Shown: positions 1-7,984 of the stretch, piece by piece
Numbering within the stretch: the first letter of the stretch is position 1
Layout of the letters: every line of letters begins with the position of its first letter
DNA from: Bacteroidaceae bacterium
Lineage (GTDB): Bacteria; Bacteroidota; Bacteroidia; Bacteroidales; Bacteroidaceae
Assembly (NCBI GenBank): GCA_017622815.1
Contig: JAGAQH010000030.1
Coordinates: forward strand, 1-41,550
Length of the DNA: 41,550 nucleotides
Direction of reading: 5' to 3'
The notes under the pieces: generated by a model
What the model was told of the DNA's origin: nothing
Seen by the model: the letters and a program-made list of their open reading frames with translations, nothing else
Database searches by the model: none
Position numbers and translations under genes: made by a program

Positions 1-131
1 ATATGTCTGAAAAATCTGTGGAAATTTGGGAAGCATCAAAAAGCAGCCGAAAAATGCTAAATTTTAGAATTTACTGATAATTAAAGGTTTATATTTGGTT
101 ATTTCTGATTATTCTTGGTTGTTAGAGGCTT

Positions 132-1913
132 CTAAATACAAAGATAGAAAGCATCACTTCCTATACTCACCACACTATTGGGGATGTTTATACTCGTCAG
201 GCTGCTACAATCACTGAATGCCCGTCTTCCTATACGTTCAACTGTGGATGGTATTTTAAATGTTGTTAACTTAGACATTCCACTGAATGCGTAGTCCTTT
301 ATCTCCTTTATTTTTGTTTTTTCTATTGTAAAACTCGTGATATTATCACAACCCTCAAAACATTTACTTCCTATTTCTGTTATAGAACTGTCTAATGATA
401 CTTCTTGAAGATTGATACATTTGGAAAATGCATAATCCTCAATTATTTCAATCGTGGGTGGCAGAATCAAAGTATTCTTGTTCTCAGATTCTCTGATTCG
501 CGAATAGCCAAACTCCCTTCCCTGTTGAGATTTCTGTGATTGGAATATAGCGTTAAAAGGAGTGCCGGAGAAAGCGTATTTAGGCATTTTCTTTATTTGT
601 GTTTCACTTAAGTCGGCAAAGGTCAGGTTTTTACACCCATTAAAAATATAATTGCCAAATGTTTCAACAGATTGCGGCAGGGTAACTTCTTTTATTTTTG
701 TACAATATTCAAAAGCACCTTCCTGTATTGCTTTTATGTTATTGCCAAATGCAATGGTTTCTAAGTTATATTCTTCTGCAGCAACCTCGTTGCCAGTGCC
801 GGTCTTGTTGGCAAATGTTCTTTGTCTTATTTCTGTTATTCCATTTCCTATTGAAATGTGGCGTATGCCAGGGCATCCCATGAATGCCTGCTCTCCAAGG
901 AATGTTGTTACGTCGGGAATTGTCAAACGCTCAATTTCCAAAGAATAGCATTGAGTGAATGCTCCGGAACCGATTGAAGTTACTGCCGAGATGTTGGGAA
1001 ACGTCTTTAATTTATGACATTTGCCAAAGGCGTAATTTCCAATAAATGTAATTTTTGTTGCTTCGTTAAATACAACAGTTTCCAAATTTATGCAACCATA
1101 AAAAATAGAAGCAGGAATTTCCGTAGCCGTTTTGGGGAACGTAACTGTTTTTAGACTTGTACATCCTGAAAATGCTTCTGATTCATTGTTTTGCGACTTT
1201 ATGGTTGCATTGCTAAGATCAATACTTTCTAACTTTGTGCAACCTGCAAAGCACCTGTATCCAACAGATGTAATTTGGCTAAAGTCGGTAGGATTAAACT
1301 CCAAAATTTTACATCCATAAAATGAATTGTTGCCTACAGATGTTACATTACTTAAATCTCCCGCGCTTTGTAATGAATAGCATCTATCAAATGACTGAAT
1401 GCCTACTGCCGTAAGCTTTGAAGAAAATATAACTTTTTCTAATTTGCCACATGTACCAAAAACGTATTGGGGCAGATTACTGATATTGCTAAAATCGGGT
1501 ACCGATTGTAGGGATGGACATCCGGCAAATGCGTGTTCGCGCAAAGTTTCTATACTGGAACTGCCTCTTGACGATACTTCCATTAAGTTGTCACAGTTTG
1601 AAAACGCATAGGAATTTATAGTCTTAATTGTAGAAGGCAAGCTTACTTTTTCCAATTTGTCTTCTTGGTAAAATGCTTTACGTCCAATGCCTGTGACTTT
1701 GTACGTAGCATTGTCGTATGTAACACTTTCTGGAATTGTTACCACACCAACGTATGTGTCTGTTGTAACATCGCCCGTTTTGAAGGTAACTTCTACCTCT
1801 TTGTTGGCACTTGAGGTAATGGTGTAGTATATGTTGTCCTTTTCAAAATCATAGGCCAATATACCCATGCAATATGCAAATAGAAGAATTAAAATTGTTG
1901 TAGATTTTCTCAT
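132..1913 (-). CDS. BspA-like leucine-rich repeat (LRR_5) surface protein
   Basis: A 593-residue protein with a signal peptide (charged MRKS, then a hydrophobic stretch to about residue 20). Almost all the rest is degenerate 22-24-residue repeats of the type 'I-G-x-x-A-F-x-x-C-x-x-L', as in the LRR_5/BspA family of Bacteroidetes, Treponema and Trichomonas, whose members bind host proteins or other cells. The repeats run to the last residue (...SDAFYLCI, then TAG) with no type IX secretion tail, which many BspA relatives carry. Either the tail was lost or export and anchoring are by another route. The gene is AT-richer than the next 5 kb. It stands alone, with a probable promoter at 2076-2109 and a leader of about 150 bases. 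The family call is firm; ligand and location are inferred. Confidence 0.9.
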   Translation of the reverse strand: MRKSTTILILLFAYCMGILAYDFEKDNIYYTITSSANKEVEVTFKTGDVTTDTYVGVVTIPESVTYDNATYKVTGIGRKAFYQEDKLEKVSLPSTIKTINSYAFSNCDNLMEVSSRGSSSIETLREHAFAGCPSLQSVPDFSNISNLPQYVFGTCGKLEKVIFSSKLTAVGIQSFDRCYSLQSAGDLSNVTSVGNNSFYGCKILEFNPTDFSQITSVGYRCFAGCTKLESIDLSNATIKSQNNESEAFSGCTSLKTVTFPKTATEIPASIFYGCINLETVVFNEATKITFIGNYAFGKCHKLKTFPNISAVTSIGSGAFTQCYSLEIERLTIPDVTTFLGEQAFMGCPGIRHISIGNGITEIRQRTFANKTGTGNEVAAEEYNLETIAFGNNIKAIQEGAFEYCTKIKEVTLPQSVETFGNYIFNGCKNLTFADLSETQIKKMPKYAFSGTPFNAIFQSQKSQQGREFGYSRIRESENKNTLILPPTIEIIEDYAFSKCINLQEVSLDSSITEIGSKCFEGCDNITSFTIEKTKIKEIKDYAFSGMSKLTTFKIPSTVERIGRRAFSDCSSLTSINIPNSVVSIGSDAFYLCI

Positions 1914-2075
1914 AATGGTATGTTGTTTAGTGTGTTTATGCCGAAGGTTTGTTTTATTTGTACACGAACAGTTTCTTCAACCCTGTAAATTTCCCTGTTT
2001 ATTCATAGAGGGTAAATGTAAGTATATCCAACGCGCGGTCAAGCCTCACTTTTGTCAAATATACACTTTGCATCG

Positions 2076-2109
2076 CAAATTTACACATTAAATTATTAAT
2101 AAATGCAAA
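2076..2109 (-). promoter_or_regulatory. Probable promoter of the BspA-like gene
   Basis: On the minus strand a TTTG (2109-2106) is followed after 22 bases by TAAATTTG (2083-2076), matching the Bacteroidetes -33/-7 consensus. Transcription would start near 2068 and give a leader of about 150 bases. Confidence 0.5.
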
Positions 2110-2181
2110 AATAACAAAAAATTGCCTTTCACTTAAAATGTTTTCACCCAAACGACAACAGGCACCATAGCACCACAAGGC

Positions 2182-2199
2182 GTTGACAGGCGTTGACAG
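2182..2199 (+). repeat. Two-copy GTTGACAG direct repeat (10-base period)
   Basis: GTTGACAG occurs at 2182 and 2192, exactly one helical turn apart. The same heptamer array recurs at 3523-3574 and 7413-7432, so it is probably a binding site belonging to the accessory module. Confidence 0.7.
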
Positions 2200-2435
2200 C
2201 CATTTGCGCTCAGGGATATATTCGGATGGGGTATCCATGGGGGGATAAACTCATCCAACTGGGGAATTACTACTGCCAATCACGGATGTGCATATCGAAC
2301 GGGAAACGGACAGCGTTCCCTTTCTGTTTGATAAGTTTGTTTGTATCTTTCTGAGGGAAAAGAGAATATAGGACAGGATGCCTTGGGGCTGCCCTAAGGG
2401 GGGGGCATAAATAGCGCAAAAAAGTTGCCGGAAAA

Positions 2436-2468
2436 TTTGCAAAATGGGGGTGCATTGTTGTATATTTG
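2436..2468 (+). promoter_or_regulatory. Probable promoter of the first accessory-module gene
   Basis: TTTG at 2436-2439 and TATATTTG at 2461-2468 with a 21-base spacer match the Bacteroidetes promoter consensus. It would drive the gene at 2824 with a long leader. The bases after the -7 box (CAGTGCAAAAA) resemble those after the promoter at 3607 (CAGAGCGAAAG). Confidence 0.6.
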
Positions 2469-2823
2469 CAGTGCAAAAACGGAAAACTGCGAGTAAGCGA
2501 GAGCAATCAAACTCGTTTGAATTGCCGAGCGGGAGCAGGTTCAAGACCGCGAAGCGGGGCTTAAATCACCGGAAATCCTTTCTGCAAGCAGAAAGGCAGA
2601 GGAAGGCCCGAAACAGGATAGCACAGGATAACCCAGGATAACCCCATAAGGGGGACCCGGGAGGGAAACAAGAAATTTAGCGTCAGACAACAGAAAGACC
2701 TGCCACCGACCACGTGTGCGGGGGAGGCATTGTGCGCCTTTGAAAAACGGGAAACGGAAAACTAATTGAACCAGAAACTTGAAACTACCAGAAACTTGAA
2801 ACTTTATACAATATATTAAGCCT

Positions 2824-3258
2824 ATGGAAAACACTTTTATTGCAGGAGAGAGGCCGGAGAGGGAGCAAATTCTGGCATTGAGCCAACAGTTGGCGGCTCT
2901 GAACAAGCAGGTGACAGAACTGAAAATGGCAGTGCAACAGGTGAGCCGCCAGCACAAGGGGGAAGAAAACAAGCAACGGCCGGAGAAGGCGGCTCCGGAG
3001 TTCAGCCACCTTATCCAGCACGAGCAGGCAGAGAAACTGCTGGCACGCCTGCACCAGTTGATAGACGGTTGCCGGGGAGCGGACGTGGGCAGTGTGCTGC
3101 TACACTGCGTGCAGAAAAACTATCTGACGCGCAGACCCACACGCAAGGAGTTCATGTCGGAGTTCGAACTGCTGGGTTCCTGGGCCTCCATCCACAAGTA
3201 CATGGACGAGGGCAATCTGAACGCTCTGGAAAGAGCAAACAGAATATGCGTACTATAA
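2824..3258 (+). CDS. Unrecognised 144-residue protein with N-terminal coiled coil
   Basis: I do not recognise this family. Residues about 14-45 (ALSQQLAALNKQVTELKMAVQQV) have the heptad leucine/valine pattern of a coiled coil. A charged linker follows (about 46-58). The remainder is helical, with a tail containing TRRPTRKEFMSEFELLG. There is no signal peptide or membrane segment, so it is probably cytoplasmic and oligomeric. It is the first gene of the accessory module and is GC-rich like the following genes and unlike the BspA-like gene to its left. A role in DNA binding or partner assembly is a guess from context only. Confidence 0.7.
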   Translation: MENTFIAGERPEREQILALSQQLAALNKQVTELKMAVQQVSRQHKGEENKQRPEKAAPEFSHLIQHEQAEKLLARLHQLIDGCRGADVGSVLLHCVQKNYLTRRPTRKEFMSEFELLGSWASIHKYMDEGNLNALERANRICVL

Positions 3259-3347
3259 AAACGGAGCCGAAGGTCGACGCCCGGAGGGGCCGCAAGTCAA
3301 AGGCGAACCGACGCAGGAAGCGAGAGCAGAAGCAAAATTTATTTTGA
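3246..3347 (+). CDS. Possible 33-residue very basic peptide
   Basis: An ATG at 3246, inside the last codons of the preceding gene in another frame, opens a 33-codon frame ending in TGA at 3345-3347. The product (MRTIKTEPKVDARRGRKSK..., ending NRRRKREQKQNLF) has about 14 Arg/Lys. The overlap would allow translational coupling to the coiled-coil gene. Short conserved peptides are common in Bacteroidetes accessory modules of this kind, but I cannot assign this one to a family. It could be a chance frame in arginine-rich GC-rich sequence. Confidence 0.3.
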   Translation: MRTIKTEPKVDARRGRKSKANRRRKREQKQNLF

Positions 3348-3522
3348 TTATGCCGAGCAACAAGGAGGAAAAGACCGCGAAGCGGGATTAAACGGAAAAC
3401 GGAAAACTATTAGGACATACCCCCTCCGCTCGTCCCCCTAACTTAGAGGGACAAAAGAAAACGGAAACCTGAAACCTGAACGGCGCGAGCCTCCGAGTAC
3501 TCCGAGTTTCCGCCTTCATGCC

Positions 3523-3575
3523 GTTGACAGGAGTTGACAGAAGTTGACAGGGGTTGACATCAACCTGTGTCAACC
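3523..3575 (+). repeat. Iteron-like array: four GTTGACA direct repeats plus an inverted copy
   Basis: GTTGACA starts at 3523, 3533, 3543 and 3553, exactly 10 bases apart. An inverted TGTCAAC lies at 3568-3574, so 3552-3575 forms a palindrome around GGTTGACA. One-turn phasing means a protein would load on one face of the helix. The array lies eight bases before the -33 box of the promoter at 3583-3614, which suits an operator/activator site or an iteron origin for the replication-like protein encoded downstream. Confidence 0.75.
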
Positions 3576-3582
3576 TCTTTTT

Positions 3583-3614
3583 TTTGTTTTTGGCGGATTG
3601 CTGCAGTACCTTTG
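3583..3614 (+). promoter_or_regulatory. Promoter of the primase-like operon
   Basis: TTTG at 3583-3586 and TACCTTTG at 3607-3614 are separated by 20 bases, an excellent Bacteroidetes promoter. Transcription would begin near 3621 and run through the genes at 3699, 4130, 6515 and 7064. Confidence 0.65.
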
Positions 3615-3698
3615 CAGAGCGAAAGGAAAAACACAGGATAATCCGAAAAAACCAGGAGAGCCTGGGACTACCTATAACTCAAAAAACTCTATTTTACT

Positions 3699-4133
3699 AT
3701 GGAAAACACAATCCACTTCACCCCCGAGGTGAACATCCACGAGAGCGACAACAGCGTAAGAATCAACCTGAGCACACTAACCGGCGAGGAGCGCCGATGG
3801 CTGACGGAAATCTTCGGCAAGAAAGTGGCAGGCAGAATGAGTGTGGAGGGCGGCACACTGACATTCACGCCATACGCCTCCAACCCCCAGCAGAAAACGT
3901 TTCACAAAAGCGAGACCGTGGGACAGACAAAAGTGCAGGTAACAACAAAACTGGCAAAATTCTCCATCAGTCTGCCACGCACCACGAGCAAAGACATCAT
4001 GTGCCTGACCCTAATGGAGGAGAACAACGGGGTGGTGCGCCGCCTGCGCGAGGGACTCTACGAAAGCATGATCCGCACCGAGGCACAAGGCATAACATCC
4101 ACAGCGGAAATGACAGGAGGCATTGCAGCATGA
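3699..4133 (+). CDS. Unrecognised 144-residue protein coupled to primase-like gene
   Basis: I do not recognise the family. The protein is soluble-looking, with no signal peptide and a mix of predicted strands and a C-terminal helix (VVRRLREGLYESMIRTEAQGI). It starts MENTIHF; the unrelated-looking protein at 2824 also starts MENT. Its stop overlaps the start of the next gene in the sequence ATGA (4130-4133), so the two are almost certainly translationally coupled and probably work together. Position between the iteron-like array and a primase-like gene suggests an accessory replication or regulatory role, by context only. Confidence 0.75.
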   Translation: MENTIHFTPEVNIHESDNSVRINLSTLTGEERRWLTEIFGKKVAGRMSVEGGTLTFTPYASNPQQKTFHKSETVGQTKVQVTTKLAKFSISLPRTTSKDIMCLTLMEENNGVVRRLREGLYESMIRTEAQGITSTAEMTGGIAA

Positions 4134-6451
4134 AGCAGCCAGAACCGGACAACTGCATGACATACGTGCAGGGGGTGACCGACACCACACCCAAACCTCT
4201 TACACGACAGAGACTGGAGGCACTGCTGGACTCGGAGCAGACCAGAGAACTGGTACAGCGATGCCGTGCCGAGAAGGACGAAAACAGACAGAACCGGATA
4301 AAGGCAATGCTGCCGGCGGTGATGTTCAACGGACTGTTCTCGCAACAGAACTCGGCACGCTACATGACCTCTCCCACACGCACTAAACCCACACTCAGGG
4401 ATGCGCCCAACTACATACCCTCGGGCCTGTATGGCGTGGACATCGACGAGGACTGCAACCCCAGGGAACTCTTCCGCAAGGCAGGAATGGCCATAAAGGA
4501 ACGCCTGCGCATGCAACCGGCACAAGTGGTGGCCATGGCCTACGAATCGCCGCGGCGCGGACTGCGCCTGGTGGTGAAGCGACAAAGGGGACTGACCATA
4601 GCACAGGAGCAGGAACGCTGGGACCGGCTGCTGGGATTGCCATGCGACAAGAAGTGCAAGGACCTGGGGCGCCTGTACTTCCTCACCTCGCGAGAGCAAC
4701 TGATATACTACAACCCCGAACTGCTCTTCCCCTCCACCCCACCGGCAAAAGAGGATTTCCCCCCGGACGAGGCCATTGCCATGCCAGACACCGCAACACA
4801 GGGGCTGACCATAGACAAAAAGACACCGGCCATGCACCTACCCCCGGCACCGGACATCACCCATTACGACGGCATACCCCTGGAAGACATCGTGGAGGAA
4901 CTGCAACACACCGTGGGGGGAGGCGAGGCCATGCAGGGCAACCGCAACGCACAGGTCTTTGAGATGGCAGGACTGCTGCGCCACATAACGGGGCCCAACC
5001 ACACGCTGTTGCACACCCTCATACCCACCTACGGGCTCTCGGCCCTGGAACACCAGCGAACCATAAGCAATGCTCTCAGACGCACACCACTGCCATACCT
5101 GCCACAGGACCTGCAAAGGGCCATAGAACGATTGAAGAGCCACACATCTGCCACACCGCAGACCACTGCCGGACACTATGGCGAAATGCCGCCAGCCATG
5201 CCAGCCATACTGCCACAGGCCATAGAATGTTTGATAAGCGCCACACCGCAGACGTCACGCCCTGCCGTAGCAATGGGAGTGTTCTCTCCGCTCAGAATAC
5301 ACCTGCACGAGGTGAGTTTCCACTATATCAACAATATGGACACCGAACCGGCCTTCATGAACCTGCTCATTGCCGGACAGACAGAGGGAAAGACCGCCAT
5401 GCGGCAGCCCATAGACCACATACTGGCACCTATAGCACAGGCCGACAGGGACAGTCGCGAGAAGGAGGATGCATGGCGCGAAGAGTGCTCCACGCTGGGA
5501 GCCACAAAAAACAAGCCAAAGCCACCACGCATGCCCATACGCATAGTGCAGCCCGATATGACAAACCCGGCACTGGTAAAGCGCGCCAGGGACGCAGCGG
5601 GGGATTCGCTCTACACATATGCCGAAGAACTGGAAAAACTGCGCCGTCTGCAAGGACTGTCCGAGATAATACGCACGGCCTTCGACGTGGAGACATACGG
5701 ACAGGAGCGTGTGGGAGCACAGTCGATAAGCGACGTGGTGAAACTGAGATGGTGCTTCAACGTGTCCACCACGCCACACACGGCAAGAAACACATTCCGT
5801 TCCAACCTGACCGACGGCACACTGGCACGACTGGCACTGAGCACCATACAATCCGACCCCGACGACTGGGGAGAGGCACTGCCCGTCTACGGCAACTACG
5901 GCCCTGCCTATGACGAAATGATAAAACCATACATCGACCGCCTTGCCCAGGCCAAAGGGGTGATACACTGCCCGCAAGCTGAACAGTGGGCAGAAAGGGA
6001 AAGGCTGAGGCAAATAGACATTCTCAGGGAAAAGGATGCCCGCCACCACAAGCCATTTCTGTTCCGCAGCCTGATAATGGGGTTCTGGCGCGCGTGTATG
6101 CTATACATCATGCACGGATACAGATGGAGCCAGGAGATAGAACTGTTTGCATCCTGGACGGTGGATTACGACCTCTGGTGCAAGTTCCATTTCTTCGGCG
6201 ACATGATAGAAAACGCCACACAAAGCACCGCTCCCGACAATGCACGCTACAACACCAGCCTGCTCGCCCTGTTGCCAGACACCTTCACACGCGAACAGGC
6301 ACGCAACATGCGGCGCGACATAGGCAAGGGCACCTCGGCCAGGGAAGTGAGATGCATGCTAGGACAATGGACACACCGTGGCTTCATCCGTCTGGACGAG
6401 AAGCAGGGCATCTATGTGAAGGTTCAAAAACAAAGGCTATTATCATCATAA
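4130..6451 (+). CDS. BT4734/VirE-N-type primase-like protein with DUF3987-like C-terminal part
   Basis: A 773-residue protein. The ATG at 4130 is chosen over a much earlier in-frame ATG because it overlaps the previous stop (ATGA) and matches the family N terminus. Residues about 60-200 look like the BT4734_N ('VirE N-terminal') domain: a YGVDID segment with D104 and D106, followed by MAYESPRRGLRLVV (136-149), the layout of primase-polymerase-like domains. Residues about 200-390 are a linker and helical region. The C-terminal half resembles DUF3987-type ATPase regions and carries AGQTEGKT (415-422), fitting [AG]x4GK[ST]. Such proteins are common in Bacteroidetes mobile or phage-derived modules next to DUF4248 proteins and wall-degrading enzymes. 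The primase activity is inferred. Confidence 0.75.
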   Translation: MKQPEPDNCMTYVQGVTDTTPKPLTRQRLEALLDSEQTRELVQRCRAEKDENRQNRIKAMLPAVMFNGLFSQQNSARYMTSPTRTKPTLRDAPNYIPSGLYGVDIDEDCNPRELFRKAGMAIKERLRMQPAQVVAMAYESPRRGLRLVVKRQRGLTIAQEQERWDRLLGLPCDKKCKDLGRLYFLTSREQLIYYNPELLFPSTPPAKEDFPPDEAIAMPDTATQGLTIDKKTPAMHLPPAPDITHYDGIPLEDIVEELQHTVGGGEAMQGNRNAQVFEMAGLLRHITGPNHTLLHTLIPTYGLSALEHQRTISNALRRTPLPYLPQDLQRAIERLKSHTSATPQTTAGHYGEMPPAMPAILPQAIECLISATPQTSRPAVAMGVFSPLRIHLHEVSFHYINNMDTEPAFMNLLIAGQTEGKTAMRQPIDHILAPIAQADRDSREKEDAWREECSTLGATKNKPKPPRMPIRIVQPDMTNPALVKRARDAAGDSLYTYAEELEKLRRLQGLSEIIRTAFDVETYGQERVGAQSISDVVKLRWCFNVSTTPHTARNTFRSNLTDGTLARLALSTIQSDPDDWGEALPVYGNYGPAYDEMIKPYIDRLAQAKGVIHCPQAEQWAERERLRQIDILREKDARHHKPFLFRSLIMGFWRACMLYIMHGYRWSQEIELFASWTVDYDLWCKFHFFGDMIENATQSTAPDNARYNTSLLALLPDTFTREQARNMRRDIGKGTSAREVRCMLGQWTHRGFIRLDEKQGIYVKVQKQRLLSS

Positions 6452-6514
6452 CGCCAATGACCGATTTGGGTCTGAAAAAGGAATAGAAAGCACCACAAAA
6501 GACACACACCAACC

Positions 6515-7060
6515 ATGAAAGACACACAGCAACCGCGAGGAATTCGCAACAACAACCCTCTGAACATCCGCCATTCCGCAGACCGCTGGAAGGGGATGAG
6601 AACCAAACAGACCGACCCTGCCTTTGTGCAGTTCACTTCCATGGCTATGGGCTATCGTGCCGCATGGCGGGTACTGAACTCCTACCACCAGCGGTTCCTA
6701 AGGGAGCAACGGCCCTTTACACCACGCAACGTCATCCACCGATGGGCACCTCCTGCGGAAAACGATTCCCAAGCCTACCTGCGCACAGTATGCCTCCTGA
6801 CAGGACTGGGTGGGAACGAGGGCTTGCCATGGCCACAGGAAACCGGGATACTCTACAATCAGGATACCGACGAGAGAGAAGCCCCCGCCCGCCTCGTCCT
6901 CCTTCTCAAAGGTATGACCTGCGTGGAGTGTGGCATCGGCATGAGCAGCATCTGCGAACAAGACATAAGAAGAGGATATAAAATGGCATTCCAAAAGAAA
7001 AGTTCACGCACATCCCCAACCCAGGGAAAGCCTATGGTTTCTACCCGCCAACGAAAATGA
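6515..7060 (+). CDS. Phage structural protein P5-like protein
   Basis: A 181-residue protein opening with PRGIRNNNPLNIR, followed by W-x-G, DPAFVQF and GYRAAWRVL, then a region ending RWAPPAENDSQAYL. This is the pattern of proteins annotated in Bacteroidetes and phages as 'structural protein P5', thought to be lysozyme/transglycosylase-like. There is no signal peptide, as expected if release is phage-style or the protein acts inside. The gene begins 63 bases after the primase-like gene and ends three bases before the DUF4248 gene. In related modules this position is often held by an N-acetylmuramoyl-L-alanine amidase, so a cell-wall role for the module is plausible. The last 25 residues are basic and may be a lineage-specific tail. 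Confidence 0.75.
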   Translation: MKDTQQPRGIRNNNPLNIRHSADRWKGMRTKQTDPAFVQFTSMAMGYRAAWRVLNSYHQRFLREQRPFTPRNVIHRWAPPAENDSQAYLRTVCLLTGLGGNEGLPWPQETGILYNQDTDEREAPARLVLLLKGMTCVECGIGMSSICEQDIRRGYKMAFQKKSSRTSPTQGKPMVSTRQRK

Positions 7061-7063
7061 CCG

Positions 7064-7327
7064 ATGACAGAAAATACTCACAGTAACACACCGTGCCCTC
7101 CTCTCCCCAAAGTGGGATGGAGGAGGGGTGGATGCTCCTTCGGTCGCCTGGCCATGCTCTATTATCCCGACCATGCCTACAGGTCGGCCGTACGGCTCTT
7201 CAGGCAGGAAATACACCTGACACGCGGACTTTGGCAGGCATTGGAAAGAGCGGGCTACAACGACAAGTTGCGCATGCTCACACCACGGCAGATACAGGTA
7301 ATTGAAAAATTCCTTGGAGAGGCATGA
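7064..7327 (+). CDS. DUF4248 family protein with an odd N-terminal insertion
   Basis: An 87-residue protein. From about residue 25 it follows the DUF4248 pattern: SFGRLAMLYYPDHAYRSAVRLF, a tryptophan after about 15 residues (GLWQAL), then MLTPRQIQVIEKFLGE at the end. DUF4248 is a small Bacteroidetes family of unknown function repeatedly found beside VirE-N/DUF3987 proteins, which supports the module call. Residues about 9-26 (CPPLPKVGWRRGGC) are unlike the family and come from an inverted repeat at 7100-7135 that looks like an inserted intergenic hairpin kept in frame. The upstream gap is only three bases, so it belongs to the same transcript. Confidence 0.75.
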   Translation: MTENTHSNTPCPPLPKVGWRRGGCSFGRLAMLYYPDHAYRSAVRLFRQEIHLTRGLWQALERAGYNDKLRMLTPRQIQVIEKFLGEA

Positions 7328-7412
7328 GGAACGGAAATCGGAAACGCCCTGGGGGTGGAAGTCCGAGTTCTCCGAAGACTCCAAAAGGCAGAAAGCCGTT
7401 TCCGTTCGCCAA

Positions 7413-7432
7413 GCGTTGACAAGCATTGACAG
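7413..7432 (+). repeat. Two-copy (G/A)TTGACA repeat at the right edge of the accessory module
   Basis: GCGTTGACAA and GCATTGACAG follow each other with a 10-base period. Upstream at 7363-7375 is CCGAGTTCTCCGA, which also precedes the middle array (CCGAGTACTCCGA, 3493-3505). The pair therefore copies a composite block. Confidence 0.65.
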
Positions 7433-7441
7433 GGATTTGTA

Positions 7442-7474
7442 CAAAAAACGGGGGCAACCGTCAAGTTGCCCCCC
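7442..7474 (-). terminator. Rho-independent terminator of the V-ATPase operon
   Basis: Read on the minus strand, a perfect 9-bp stem (GGGGGCAAC / GTTGCCCCC, loop TTGACG; 7473-7450) is followed by GTTTTTTG. It lies 30 bases after the stop of the last operon gene. Confidence 0.85.
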
Positions 7475-7503
7475 GCTAACATAATGTTTCCTTAGATTTT
7501 CTA

Positions 7504-7962
<459 letters not shown>

Positions 7963-7984
7963 TTAATTTAATTGATATTGATTT

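Larger units (their letters stand above)
1914..2823. other. Long non-coding stretch with repeats and two promoters
   Basis: No credible gene is seen. The stretch holds the minus-strand promoter at 2076-2109, a two-copy GTTGACAG repeat at 2182-2199, a plus-strand promoter at 2436-2468, a CCGC-GAA-GCGG hairpin near 2548-2558, a 9-bp hairpin CCTTTCTGC-AA-GCAGAAAGG at 2577-2596, and three CAGGATA copies spaced 10 bases apart at 2614, 2624 and 2634. AACGGAAAAC-type repeats occur near 2475 and 2750. The part after 2470 would be a structured leader of about 350 bases for the gene starting at 2824. Confidence 0.6.
3348..3698. other. Regulatory stretch between accessory genes
   Basis: No gene seen. 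In order: a second copy of AAGACCGCGAAGCGGG (3371-3386; first copy near 2542), AACGGAAAACGGAAAAC, the start of a CATACCCCCTCC...TCCCCCTAACTTAG.GGGA element (about 3416-3448), more AACGGAAA copies, CCGAGTACTCCGA at 3493-3505, the GTTGACA array, a promoter, and a CACAGGATAA motif near 3630. Confidence 0.6.

Noticed and set aside
3554-4129. N-terminal extension of the primase-like gene by about 190 residues
   Set aside because: This part overlaps the 3699-4133 gene in another frame and starts inside the GTTGACA array ahead of the promoter; the family N terminus and the ATGA overlap support 4130.
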